Source of the DNA: Blautia sp. Marseille-P3087
Lineage (GTDB): Bacteria; Bacillota; Clostridia; Lachnospirales; Lachnospiraceae
Direction: 5' to 3'
Assembly: GCF_900120195.1 (NCBI RefSeq)
Contig: NZ_LT635539.1
Location: 1,872,649 to 1,936,648 of the forward strand
DNA: 64,000 nucleotides
Of the stretch, positions 32,035 through 41,030 are shown piece by piece. A program made the translations under genes and the position numbers. Numbering within the stretch: the stretch's first letter is position 1; each line of letters begins with the position of its first letter. The notes under the pieces were generated by a model, which saw only the letters and a program-made list of their open reading frames with translations, was not told the origin of the DNA and did no database searches.

Positions 32035-35000
32035 CTATGCTGTCACACTGGAGCTGCCATTCAGATTCAGTGGAATAATATTCTGAGACACATTCTCTGA
32101 AAGTTTTGTACATTCTTCATCATCAAAAATACCTGCATAGAATGTCTCATCGCTGTTCTTTGCCTTACCTGTGCTGTCCTTAAACAGTTTGGTAATGCTC
32201 AAAACACCCTCTTTGTAGAAACCATCAGGGAATTTCATAAAGCGGTTGTCAAAGTAAACTGCTTTACTTCCGTTCGGAGTTTCTACGGTAACTTTGTTGC
32301 CATCTGTGAAGAGTGCTACATATTTTGTTCCTGCAACAACGCCGCTCAGATAACGAACGCCGTCTTTTGTACATTCACCTACATAATATGTCTTGTTCGG
32401 TTCCACGCCCTCAAATGTAACTGTTTCAGAAGTGGAATTCTTAAATGTAAGTGCTTTAATTTCGGATGCAAGTTTTGTGCAGTTCTCATCTTCATAAAGT
32501 GCTACGTAGAAAGTCTGATCCACTGCATAAATGTTCTCACCTGCAACTGTCTTCAGGTTCTTGGTTACAGAAATGGATGCGGATGTATCTTTCTTCTCAT
32601 CCTTCATGGTAACTTTGTTGCCTGTAACTGCATCTGTTGTTTCGCTTGTTACTTTTCCTTCTTTGTCAATCGTGAACTTGATGCTTGCAGCAATGTTGTA
32701 TCCATCCGGAGCTGCTGTCTCAGAAAGGATGTAGGTTCCGGCTGTAAGTTTCACTGTATGTGTCTTAACTGTTCCGTCTTCATTCTTTCCATCATCACCG
32801 GATTTCCACGTGATTGCTTCAAATGTGTCATCATTATCTTTGGTGATCTGAAGGAATGCACCTTCGAGTTCAATGTTGTTGGTAAGGTCGACTTTGCTGA
32901 TCTCGATCTCCCGTTTGGTCAGGGCATCTTTCATTGTGATGGTCGTTTTATCCCCATCCTTTGACACTGCATCTGCCGGTGTGCTTGTCACTGTTCCATA
33001 AAGATCTACTGTAAATGTGATCGGATTGGCTCTATCATAGCCTGTCGGCGCTTTTCCCTCGCTTAAGGTGTATGTTCCAGCTACAAGTTTCACTTTATGC
33101 GGTTTTGCACTTCCGTCTTCGTTCTTGTCTTCCGCTTCTTTTCCTGATGTCCAGCTTTCTACAACTTCTCCATTTTCATCGGTGCCTTTCCTGATCTCCA
33201 GTTCTGCACCCGCAAGTTCTTCATTTCCTGTCAGGCTTACCTTGCTGATCTCGATCTCCCGTTCGGTCAGGGCGTCCTTCATTGTGATGGTCGTTTTATC
33301 CCCATCCTTTGACACTGCATCTGCCGGTGTGCTTGTCACTGTTCCATAAAGATCTACTGTAAATGTGATCGGATTGGCTCTATCATAGCCTGTCGGCGCT
33401 TTCACCTCGCTCAGGGTATATGTTCCGGCTACAAGTTTTACTTTGTGCGGTTTTGCACTTCCGTCCGCGTTCTTGTCTTCCGCTTCTTTTCCTGATGTCC
33501 AGCTTTCTACAACTTCTCCATTTTCATCGGTGCCTTTCCTGATCTCCAGTTCTGCACCCGCAAGTTCTTCATTTCCTGTCAGGCTTACCTTGCTGATCTC
33601 GATCTCCCGTTCGGTCAGGGCGTCCTTCATTGTGATGGTCGTTTTATCCCCATCCTTTGACACTGCATCTGCCGGTGTGCTTGTCACTGTTCCATCAAGA
33701 GCTACCGTGAATGTGATCGGATTGGCTCTATCATATCCTGTCGGTGCTTTTCCCTCTCTCAGGGTATACGTTCCGGCTACAAGTTTCACTTTATGCGGTT
33801 TTGCACTTCCGTCCGCGTTCTTGTCTTCCGCTTCTTTTCCTGATGTCCAGCTTGCTACAACTTCTCCGTTTTCATCGGTGCCTTTCGTGATCTTGAGTTC
33901 TGCTCCCGCAAGTTCTTCATTTCCTGTCAGGCTTACCTTGCTGATCTCGATCTCAATTGGTTTATTCTTTATTGTAAGTTCGCCACCGTTTTCGCAGTAT
34001 GTGACATTCGGATCATTCGCTGCCAGTTCCTGTGAAAAAGTAAATTCATGTGGTGTAGTATCCAGAATATATCCATCCGGAGCTTTCGTCTCTATCAGAC
34101 GATATTTATAATCTTTCCAGAGAACCCATCCCCGGTCACCTTCATGCCCCTGGAGGACAGCCTTTCCATTCTCCTCTGTTGTGATCGTTACAGGCTTTCC
34201 GTTTCTCTCACGAACCGGTATATACTCACCATTTTCATATATTTCAAGACTGAACTTAGCTCCTGAAAGTAATTTAATATCGTTGCCATCTTCAACCTTG
34301 TAGATTGTAAGATGCAGATTACTGTAGCCTCCGCTTCCCTGAGAAGATACATTTGCTTTCTTACTGACACTTTGAGAATAACCATATACTGTTACTTCAT
34401 TTACATGGTCTACATTTCCACTTCCTGTCCACTTTGCTTTATATGTTATCTCGACTTCTGTAGCATTTGGAACTGTGAAGTCAATTCCATCATTTTTAAA
34501 TACAGCAGTAACTTTATCTTTATTGCTTTCCGGTACGGTCTTAATCTTAACATCATCACGCTTAATTGCAGTCATATTCGTCATTTTGTCTTCTACAACA
34601 AGCGTATCTGATTTTCCATACTGTTTCTTTCCCGGATTGATTATAAGCTTGTATTCCGCAATATATTTATCAGCTGCAATCGTTGCTTCATTCGACAACT
34701 CCTTTTTAATAATTCCCGGAGTTCCTACTACCTTTGTATCTACTGTCGCTGATTCTCCGCGGAATGTTGCTTTGTTCTGTACAGTTCCGCCTTCACTGGA
34801 GGTTTCAATTGATTCCAGATCCTTTACGTTCAGATAATATGTCAGCTTATAATACTTATAATTGTTTTCCCCGTTCCTGGAGAAATCAGAAATAACAAAT
34901 TTCCGGCCGTCATCTGTTTTCTGAGCGTCTACGGTCGCTTTACTGTCAGTTGTATAATTTTTTCCGTCATTACTGTATTTTACTTCGAGTTTTTTTGTTG

Positions 35001-37773
35001 AATCCAACTCTAACTGGCTTGTATTAAATTCATCTGTAATTTCAATCTTATCGCCTTCAACACCTGAGACGGCAATTTCATACCTGATCTGTTTTGCATT
35101 TTCTTTTGCATCTCTCGAAGACACGGTAGCTTTCTTGCTGATCTCAGGATTATTTTCATACAGCTCTACAGAAGCATATATATCATTACTATACTGATTT
35201 CTGGCAGTTACTCCGACTCTATTTGTATGCGTGTTATTTACTGACGCTGAACTGTTCTTTAACCATGTCTCATTCGGTATTGTTAAATAAGTAAATTTAA
35301 TCACCCTGTTTTTATCAGACTTACCTAAGTTCGTAAAATAGACAGTAATCTTATTGTTTGCAATATCGTAGACAAGGTTATATGCCGTATCTTCTTCGAG
35401 TGTTGTTGGATCTGATCCGTCAACAGTTTCCATAATCTCCGCAGATCCATCGACATAGGCATCCGCATACGTCTTATTATCGATTTTTGTTGAAGGAAGC
35501 CAGTCTTCTATTTTGCATCCTGTATACTCCTTGCCTGCCGGAATATTAAATGTTACATTCCACTGAATTCGTTTCTCTCCACTTTCCTGATCTGTGACAA
35601 TACTGCCTGTTTTTTCTACTTTAAGCATTCCGTCAAGAGGATATATACGTGGCTTGGAGGTTGCACTTCCGCCAGTGTCATAGGAAACAGTATTGGTAAT
35701 CGTTGCGCCTGTAATTTCATGATTTTCACCCTGAAATGTATAGGTAATTATATATTTATATTTTCCCCTGTGCTCGGATGGAATCCGATAGCTCCAGGTA
35801 TAATCTTTGGCTTCAGGGCTGATGATATTTTTCCAGGGAACCTCTACTGAATCAACAGGAGTCGTGTTTCCGGAACTGTATCTGGTTACGGTGATTCCAG
35901 TTCCTGAATATTCACCGAATCTGCGTGCAGCAGACGGGATTACATCCGTAATTGTTTTTCCTGAAATATCGTAACGGTAATCACTGTTTAATGTAATTGT
36001 ATATGTAATTTTATTATTTGCATTAACTGATGCTGTTTTTGCTATTGCAGGTTTATACTCAACATCTGCATTTACTGACACATTTTCTACATCTGTGCGG
36101 TTTACACTTACTGTATTAAGTGTATTTGCCTTTTGAATATCAGTTGATACAGATGCCACCTTGTCATAATCAACCTGTACTGTGTATGTAATTGTTATGA
36201 CTTCTCCATGTGTCATGGACGGAATCGTAACTGTCATAACTCTGCCACTGACAGATTTTGTAACTTCGCTGAGATCATTGTTTTTATTGGATGTAATCGT
36301 CACATCATCAGCACTGTACATCTTGAGCCAGCTGCCGCTGAGCGTATCTGTAACAATTACATCTTCACTGATTCCTGTGGAAGTCACTGTTACAGTATAA
36401 GAAACTGTTCCATTATCAGAATTATATTTTGCGATTTTATCAAGAGCCAGACCATTCGTGCTGTCTACATATACTTTAACTGTTTTTGTATTTCCAAAAA
36501 CAATCTGCTCCATATTTCTCTGGAACTGTACATTAAATTCAAGGTCAAAGAAAGCATCTCCTGCTCCTTTGAATTCATTGTATTTATCGCCGCCGTTTAT
36601 GTTGATCTGTACTTCTATCTGATTTGAACCGGCATGATAACTGAATGTGTTTCTTTCTAAATCACCAATTTTAAACTGCGTTGGTGCAATATCGTCTGGA
36701 ATTGTAATTCCCGCCGGCAAAGTGTAATATAATTTTCCATCTTCATTATTGGCATACTGCAGGTCTTTGTTTTCCTGAAATGACAGCTTCAGTTTATAGT
36801 CTGTCTCAGGTCTCAGCTGATATACTCCATTTTCCTGCGGTATATCATTGCCATTGCTCTCCTTAAGAGATATGTTGGTTACAAATCTATTCAGGTCTGT
36901 TGTCTGTTCAGCTTCTGTTGTCTGTACCGCATCCCCATTTGTTGCTTTTATAAATACAAATGGGGAAAAACCATCTGTGCTGATATTTGCTGCTGTAACT
37001 GCTCCGTTGCTGTTCTGAGTCGCTGTTCCGGCAGATACTGCCTGACCGTTTACTACATGAAGTACATAAACCTGTGATGGTACATCTATATCTGCTGTCT
37101 GACTCAGTATCGGACTGCTGAAACTCAGATTCACATCTGCATGCTGTGATACAGAAATTTCCTGTCCGTTTTCCTCAAAATGCATGTCATATGCAACAGC
37201 ATCCAAAACGGTAAGATTGTTTGCCTCAACCCACTGTGTTATTGCAGCTTCTGCATTATTTGTAAAATAATCTGATTCTACACTGTACTGATTTGCAACA
37301 AAAATCGCCTTGTCGGAAATCGGCTGTGACAGGCTGACATTTGCAGTCGCATTATCTACAGCTCCACTGAATTCTGTTGTAGTTGTAGCTTCCACCGGAG
37401 TTTCTGTGATGCTTGGCTTTGCAGTATCATCTTCTGCATCTGCTTTCGCTGCCTCGGTTGGTGTAGCAGTTATTTCCGCTTCTTCCGTTGCTGCCGGAGT
37501 CACTGTAACCACAGCATCTTCTTTTTCTTCAGGCTGTTCGTCTGATGACGTTTGCTCATCTTTGTTTTCCGGTTCCGGAGTTACTGTCTCCTGAACCTTT
37601 TCCTCAGGTGTCTCCCAGGTCTTTTCCTCCGTTGATGTTTCTTCCTGATTTTGAACATTATGGATGTCTGCTGACTGTTCATCTGCCAGAATTGTGACAC
37701 TGCTCTGCTGAACAACCATCAATGCAACGAGAAGAAATGCTAAAACACGTTTGCTTTTTTCAAATCTTTTCAT
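32035..37773 (-). CDS. large Cna-B/SpaA-type surface adhesin, interrupted before its anchor
   Basis: A 1,912-aa exported protein. The signal peptide is MKRFEKSKRVLAFLLVALMV ... ILADE. Residues ~33-140 are a Thr/Glu/Pro-rich linker. Residues ~150-1100 hold a series of adhesin domains with repeated strand motifs (YTVTVTSTGISEDVIVTDTL, ITYTITLNSDYRYDISGKTI, IRYEIAVSGVEGDKIEITDE), as in DUF11/isopeptide-forming surface proteins. From ~1190 come SpaA/Cna-B domains; three copies of a 116-aa unit (ISKVSLTGNEELAGAELEI ... TTITMKDALT) are nearly identical, followed by a divergent fourth and two further domains. The frame ends at TAG 32035-32037, but the anchor continues in frame downstream. AGGAGG precedes the ATG. 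No sortase gene is in the window. Confidence 0.88.
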   Translation of the reverse strand: MKRFEKSKRVLAFLLVALMVVQQSSVTILADEQSADIHNVQNQEETSTEEKTWETPEEKVQETVTPEPENKDEQTSSDEQPEEKEDAVVTVTPAATEEAEITATPTEAAKADAEDDTAKPSITETPVEATTTTEFSGAVDNATANVSLSQPISDKAIFVANQYSVESDYFTNNAEAAITQWVEANNLTVLDAVAYDMHFEENGQEISVSQHADVNLSFSSPILSQTADIDVPSQVYVLHVVNGQAVSAGTATQNSNGAVTAANISTDGFSPFVFIKATNGDAVQTTEAEQTTDLNRFVTNISLKESNGNDIPQENGVYQLRPETDYKLKLSFQENKDLQYANNEDGKLYYTLPAGITIPDDIAPTQFKIGDLERNTFSYHAGSNQIEVQININGGDKYNEFKGAGDAFFDLEFNVQFQRNMEQIVFGNTKTVKVYVDSTNGLALDKIAKYNSDNGTVSYTVTVTSTGISEDVIVTDTLSGSWLKMYSADDVTITSNKNNDLSEVTKSVSGRVMTVTIPSMTHGEVITITYTVQVDYDKVASVSTDIQKANTLNTVSVNRTDVENVSVNADVEYKPAIAKTASVNANNKITYTITLNSDYRYDISGKTITDVIPSAARRFGEYSGTGITVTRYSSGNTTPVDSVEVPWKNIISPEAKDYTWSYRIPSEHRGKYKYIITYTFQGENHEITGATITNTVSYDTGGSATSKPRIYPLDGMLKVEKTGSIVTDQESGEKRIQWNVTFNIPAGKEYTGCKIEDWLPSTKIDNKTYADAYVDGSAEIMETVDGSDPTTLEEDTAYNLVYDIANNKITVYFTNLGKSDKNRVIKFTYLTIPNETWLKNSSASVNNTHTNRVGVTARNQYSNDIYASVELYENNPEISKKATVSSRDAKENAKQIRYEIAVSGVEGDKIEITDEFNTSQLELDSTKKLEVKYSNDGKNYTTDSKATVDAQKTDDGRKFVISDFSRNGENNYKYYKLTYYLNVKDLESIETSSEGGTVQNKATFRGESATVDTKVVGTPGIIKKELSNEATIAADKYIAEYKLIINPGKKQYGKSDTLVVEDKMTNMTAIKRDDVKIKTVPESNKDKVTAVFKNDGIDFTVPNATEVEITYKAKWTGSGNVDHVNEVTVYGYSQSVSKKANVSSQGSGGYSNLHLTIYKVEDGNDIKLLSGAKFSLEIYENGEYIPVRERNGKPVTITTEENGKAVLQGHEGDRGWVLWKDYKYRLIETKAPDGYILDTTPHEFTFSQELAANDPNVTYCENGGELTIKNKPIEIEISKVSLTGNEELAGAELKITKGTDENGEVVASWTSGKEAEDKNADGSAKPHKVKLVAGTYTLREGKAPTGYDRANPITFTVALDGTVTSTPADAVSKDGDKTTITMKDALTEREIEISKVSLTGNEELAGAELEIRKGTDENGEVVESWTSGKEAEDKNADGSAKPHKVKLVAGTYTLSEVKAPTGYDRANPITFTVDLYGTVTSTPADAVSKDGDKTTITMKDALTEREIEISKVSLTGNEELAGAELEIRKGTDENGEVVESWTSGKEAEDKNEDGSAKPHKVKLVAGTYTLSEGKAPTGYDRANPITFTVDLYGTVTSTPADAVSKDGDKTTITMKDALTKREIEISKVDLTNNIELEGAFLQITKDNDDTFEAITWKSGDDGKNEDGTVKTHTVKLTAGTYILSETAAPDGYNIAASIKFTIDKEGKVTSETTDAVTGNKVTMKDEKKDTSASISVTKNLKTVAGENIYAVDQTFYVALYEDENCTKLASEIKALTFKNSTSETVTFEGVEPNKTYYVGECTKDGVRYLSGVVAGTKYVALFTDGNKVTVETPNGSKAVYFDNRFMKFPDGFYKEGVLSITKLFKDSTGKAKNSDETFYAGIFDDEECTKLSENVSQNIIPLNLNGSSSVTA
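32894..33937 (-). repeat. three near-identical 348-bp tandem repeats in the adhesin
   Basis: The same sequence (plus-strand TTGCTGATCTCGATCTC) recurs at 32894, 33242, 33590 and 33938, exactly 348 bp apart, so each unit codes for 116 aa in frame. Differences between units are few base changes (for example GATCTACTGT versus GAGCTACCGT). Such identity means recent duplication or ongoing gene conversion, and copy number may vary or be mis-assembled. Confidence 0.9.
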
Positions 37774-37813
37774 TATTTATTTTATCCTCCTGTATAATCT
37801 CTATAAACAACAA

Positions 37814-37840
37814 GGGATAAGAATCAGCTCATCTTATCCC
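37814..37840. promoter_or_regulatory. hairpin in the adhesin leader
   Basis: GGGATAAG (37814-37821) pairs with CTTATCCC (37833-37840), about 40 bp upstream of the adhesin start. TATAAT on the minus strand lies just beyond it (around 37855), so the hairpin would be at the 5' end of the mRNA. No -35 box is clear. Confidence 0.4.
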
Positions 37841-37992
37841 CCTTATATCTCTTATTATAATAGATATCTGCAAGAAAAAAATAGAAATTAATGAAAGTTT
37901 TTTGCAATATCATGTCATTTTTGTCAAAAAAACATGTATTATGCCTTCTGATTCAGTCTGGCTCAGTACTTTTCTTATCCTGACGGGAGCGG

Positions 37993-39000
37993 TTATTTCT
38001 CCTTTAACTGTTTTTGTAAGAATGCTATTTGGTCCTGTAGCTTATCTATTTCATTTTCCTGTGCTTTTATTTTGTTTTGCTGTGTTTTTATCTGTATATT
38101 TTGCTCGTCTATTGTTTCCTGCATTTCATCTACCATATATTTTACTGTGTTTCGGTCAAGTATTTTTAATTCCTCTGAAAATATTCCCATGACATCCTCC
38201 ACATTCCGGCACATATTGTACACATGTTCATACATGGCTTTGAATTCGGGATATTCCGTGATCAGCCTGATAATCTGCTCCGGTTCATCTGTACTCAGGA
38301 AAGTAAGCCATGCGTCCAATTTGTTCTCTATACCTTTATATTGTACATTTTTGCGGAAGATGTCAAGTGGTATAAAAATATAGTTTTGCAAAAGATTCAT
38401 TTTTATTCCCGTGTCTGATTCCTGCTGAAACATATGTACATACTTATTAGAAAACTCTCTGAACATTTTCGGGCTTCTGTCCATCAAGATGATCGTAAAA
38501 ACTCCCTTTACATCTTTATATGTGAAATGTTCCTTTTTCTGGCTGCGCGCCATTTTGTATTGACGTAACAGCAAATCAGAGGAATAGTAGGCGCTTCGCT
38601 CGCCGGGAAATGCATAACCGATTTTCTGCACTTCCACATTGCAATAAGTGCCATCTTCAAACCGCACCAGTATGTCCATGATCAGTAATGACTGCTCATC
38701 TGCGATCCGGCTCGAGTCTCCCGGCAGTACATCGACGATTTTTACCTTTCTCTGAAGTAAAACACTCAGGAAATCTTCCAGTCTCTCTGGTACTGTTTCC
38801 GGATTCATGATCTCCTTGAAAAAAGAATCATACAGGATTTTTACTCCGCGAACTCCTGTACAGAAATCAAGAAACTCCTGCCTTTCCGATTCTCTCCAGC
38901 TGTAAAATTTCTCTGTAAATTTTATGTTGTCCTGTATCTCTTTTAAAATCTCCTCCCGGCTCCTTATCATTGGAAAATAGTCTCTCAGCTTTGATGTCAT
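37993..39000 (-). CDS. Rpn/PD-(D/E)XK family nuclease-like protein
   Basis: A 335-aa protein (ATG at 38998-39000; a TTG 23 codons earlier has no support). The PD-(D/E)XK core is visible: LYDSFFKEIMNPETVPERLE, then SLLIMDILVRFEDGTYCNVEVQKIGY, where D and ExQ fit the nuclease motif, followed by GERSAYYSSDLLLRQYKMAR. A helical middle region precedes a C-terminal coiled coil (TIDEQNIQIKTQQNKIKAQE) of about 45 residues. It is only distantly similar to the Rpn protein at 1.3-2.3 kb. It lies between the two direct repeats of the adhesin anchor, which are natural substrates for recombination. Confidence 0.75.
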   Translation of the reverse strand: MTSKLRDYFPMIRSREEILKEIQDNIKFTEKFYSWRESERQEFLDFCTGVRGVKILYDSFFKEIMNPETVPERLEDFLSVLLQRKVKIVDVLPGDSSRIADEQSLLIMDILVRFEDGTYCNVEVQKIGYAFPGERSAYYSSDLLLRQYKMARSQKKEHFTYKDVKGVFTIILMDRSPKMFREFSNKYVHMFQQESDTGIKMNLLQNYIFIPLDIFRKNVQYKGIENKLDAWLTFLSTDEPEQIIRLITEYPEFKAMYEHVYNMCRNVEDVMGIFSEELKILDRNTVKYMVDEMQETIDEQNIQIKTQQNKIKAQENEIDKLQDQIAFLQKQLKEK

Positions 39001-39097
39001 AGGCAGTTCTCGCTTTCTTTCGATCTTTAATGGGATTTTGTTTCTGAATTGAATTTGTAGAATGCTCAAATGAGCATATAAGATTTAAGATAAAGAC

Positions 39098-39127
39098 AGT
39101 GTAGCATGTTGTTTTCCCTGATTGCAA
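39098..39127 (-). promoter_or_regulatory. promoter of the second Rpn-type gene
   Basis: Minus-strand TTGCAA (39122-39127), 18-bp spacer and TACACT (39098-39103). A perfect TGCTCA-AA-TGAGCA dyad lies at 39063-39076 between the promoter and the gene. Confidence 0.5.
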
Positions 39128-39228
39128 GAAAAATCGCTCGACATTTTATCAGCTATTATGACATGACCTGCATCGGCAGTGCTTTCCCTGGCTCTCTTCC
39201 GATGCTTTTTTACATATTTACAGAAAAA

Positions 39229-39258
39229 TCCGCCAGAATGGTTTCCCATCCTGACGGA
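39229..39258 (-). terminator. terminator after anchor copy 2
   Basis: TCCGCCAGAATGG (39229-39241) pairs with 39246-39258 at 11 of 13 positions. It resembles the terminator after anchor copy 1, so the duplication carried its terminator. Confidence 0.6.
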
Positions 39259-39283
39259 CTTTGTAGTTACTTATTGTTTCTTA

Positions 39284-39553
39284 TTATTTTTTGCGACGTT
39301 TGAGGTAAATTCCTCCACCAATCACTACAATTGCAGCAATAAGAAGAATTACGAAAATTCCAATCGGTGTGTTATCACCTGTTTTTACTGCTTTTGTGGA
39401 TGTTGCGTTAGATGAGGTTGTGGTTGTTTTATCTTTGTCCTTGTCTTTATCCTTATCTTTGTCTTCATCCTGTTCCTGATTGGTAATGGTTACTTCTGCG
39501 GAAGTATTGCTCTCATCAAATGTAACTTCCTCATTCTCCAGCGATACATCATA
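39284..39553 (-). repeat. direct repeat: anchor cassette, copy 2
   Basis: 270 bp, nearly identical to 31633-31938. Similarity stops abruptly at 39553, where an imperfect inverted repeat begins. Confidence 0.88.
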
Positions 39554-39610
39554 AAAGAACACCTTGTGTGAAAGAATAAACGAAAAATCTACGAAACTCT
39601 CTTTCAACAA
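39284..39610 (-). pseudogene. orphan second copy of the adhesin wall-anchor segment
   Basis: From YDVSLENEEVTFDESNTSAE onward (39284-39553) the frame repeats the adhesin C-terminus: a shorter (DK)n tract, TTTTSSNATSTKAVKTGDNT, a membrane segment (IGIFVILLIAAIVVIGGGIY) and LKRRKK. Upstream, residues MLKESFVDFSFILSHKVFF are unrelated and come from the inverted repeat at 39554-39620. There is no signal peptide or ribosome binding site. It is the 3' remnant of a deleted adhesin gene or a duplicated cassette. Confidence 0.8.
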
Positions 39611-39620
39611 GATGTTCTTC
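39554..39620. repeat. imperfect inverted repeat at the break point of anchor copy 2
   Basis: AAAGAACACCTTGTGTGAAAG (about 39554-39574) pairs with 39601-39620 with two mismatches and one extra base, around a 26-nt loop. It may be the terminator of the SNF transporter gene, which ends at 39637, or a scar of a small mobile element. No target-site duplication is visible. Confidence 0.5.
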
Positions 39621-39636
39621 TATATTTATATCTGTT

Positions 39637-41010
39637 TTACATGGAAATCCATCCAAATGCGTTCGCCACGGAACTCAAAAGAATGATTGCCGCAAAGATC
39701 GGGCAGAGATACCGGATCATGAAGTTAAAAATTCTTTTTCTCTTGAATGTGCCTTCACCACGCAGAACTTCTTCCTCAATCTTCTTCACACCGATCACTC
39801 TGGAGATCAGAAGACAGGTCGCAAATGCCGCGATCGGCATCATCACAGAGTTGGTCAGGAAGTCAAAGAAATCAAGGAACTGCATTCCGATGATCTTTAC
39901 ACAGGCAAGCGGTCCGTATCCCAGAGAAGAAAGACTTCCGAGAACAAGCATGATCGCACCGACTACCAGTGTAGACTTCTGTCTGCACCATTTCAACTCA
40001 TCCTGAAAGGTTGATACTGCACTTTCTGTCAGGGCAATCGAACTTGTCAGTGCCGCACAGAGTACCAGCACAAAGAATAAAATTCCGATCGGGGTTCCCA
40101 GTCCCATGCTTGCAAAGACTTTCGGAATCGTGATAAACATCAGGGACGGTCCTGCCTGCAACGTATCCGGATCTCCGCCTGAGAATGCAAATACTGCCGG
40201 AATAATCATCAGACCTGCCATAATTGCGATTGCTGTATCAAAGATTTCTACGTTTATTGTGGAACCTTCGATGGATACGTCTTTTTTCATATAGGAACCA
40301 AATGTTACCAGAATACCCATTGCGATTGAAAGTGAATAGAACATCTGTCCCATTGCTGCCACAACGGTCATCCATGAGAAATTCTCAATATTCGGTATCA
40401 GGAAATATTTTACACCTTTCAGTGCTCCCGGTCTTGTCACAGAATAAACTGCGATCAGAATGGACAGAAATACCAGAATCGGCATCATAAATTTCGAAAC
40501 ACGCTCAACACCGTTACGTACTCCTGCGTAAATGATTGCTACTGTGAATAATGCAAAAAGCAAAAAACAGATTTCCGTAGATACTCCGTTGGAAATAAAT
40601 TCTGAGAAATATCCGTCTGTCGCAAGCTTCTGGCTGTTGCCCTTTATGTATTCAATCAGGTATTTGATTACCCAGCCGCCGATTACTGAGTAATACGGCA
40701 CGATCAGAATCGGAATGATCGCGTTGATCCAGCCGCCGAATGACAGCCATTTAGATTTACCGAATTTGGCAAAAGCACCGACCGGACTTTTCTTCGTCAT
40801 TCGTCCAAGCGCTGTCTCCGCCACGATCATTGAATAACCAAATGTCAGTGCCAGAATAATGTAGATCAGTAAAAAAATACCGCCTCCGTATTTTGCCGCC
40901 AGATACGGGAATCTCCAGATATTTCCCAGACCGACGGAAGCTCCGGCTGCGGATAGTACAAATCCAAGTTTGCCGGAAAACGTGCTTCTCTCATGATGAT
41001 GTTTTTCCAT
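39637..41010 (-). CDS. sodium-dependent transporter, neurotransmitter:sodium symporter (SNF) family
   Basis: A 457-aa polytopic protein of the NSS/SNF family. Helix 1 carries the sodium/substrate motif SAAGASVGLGNIWRFPYLAA, followed by YGGGIFLLIYIILALTFGYS. About eleven or twelve helices are predicted, typical for bacterial members such as MhsT/LeuT. Substrates of the family are mostly amino acids. The start has GGAGAGGG upstream. It follows the DUF362 gene by 20 bp and is likely co-transcribed with it. Confidence 0.94.
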   Translation of the reverse strand: MEKHHHERSTFSGKLGFVLSAAGASVGLGNIWRFPYLAAKYGGGIFLLIYIILALTFGYSMIVAETALGRMTKKSPVGAFAKFGKSKWLSFGGWINAIIPILIVPYYSVIGGWVIKYLIEYIKGNSQKLATDGYFSEFISNGVSTEICFLLFALFTVAIIYAGVRNGVERVSKFMMPILVFLSILIAVYSVTRPGALKGVKYFLIPNIENFSWMTVVAAMGQMFYSLSIAMGILVTFGSYMKKDVSIEGSTINVEIFDTAIAIMAGLMIIPAVFAFSGGDPDTLQAGPSLMFITIPKVFASMGLGTPIGILFFVLVLCAALTSSIALTESAVSTFQDELKWCRQKSTLVVGAIMLVLGSLSSLGYGPLACVKIIGMQFLDFFDFLTNSVMMPIAAFATCLLISRVIGVKKIEEEVLRGEGTFKRKRIFNFMIRYLCPIFAAIILLSSVANAFGWISM

Positions 41011-41030
41011 AAATCAACCCTCTCCTGTGA

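Noticed and set aside
32035-32037. TAG read as pyrrolysine
   Set aside because: There are no pyl genes in the window and the protein is not a methylamine methyltransferase; mutation or readthrough is simpler.
32894-33937. CRISPR-like periodicity
   Set aside because: The 348-bp units are coding and contiguous, with no short repeat/unique spacer structure, and no cas gene is present.
33068-34111. Long plus-strand frames opposite the adhesin repeats
   Set aside because: They are antisense shadows of the 348-bp repeats and of low-complexity Ser/Pro composition, without ribosome binding sites.
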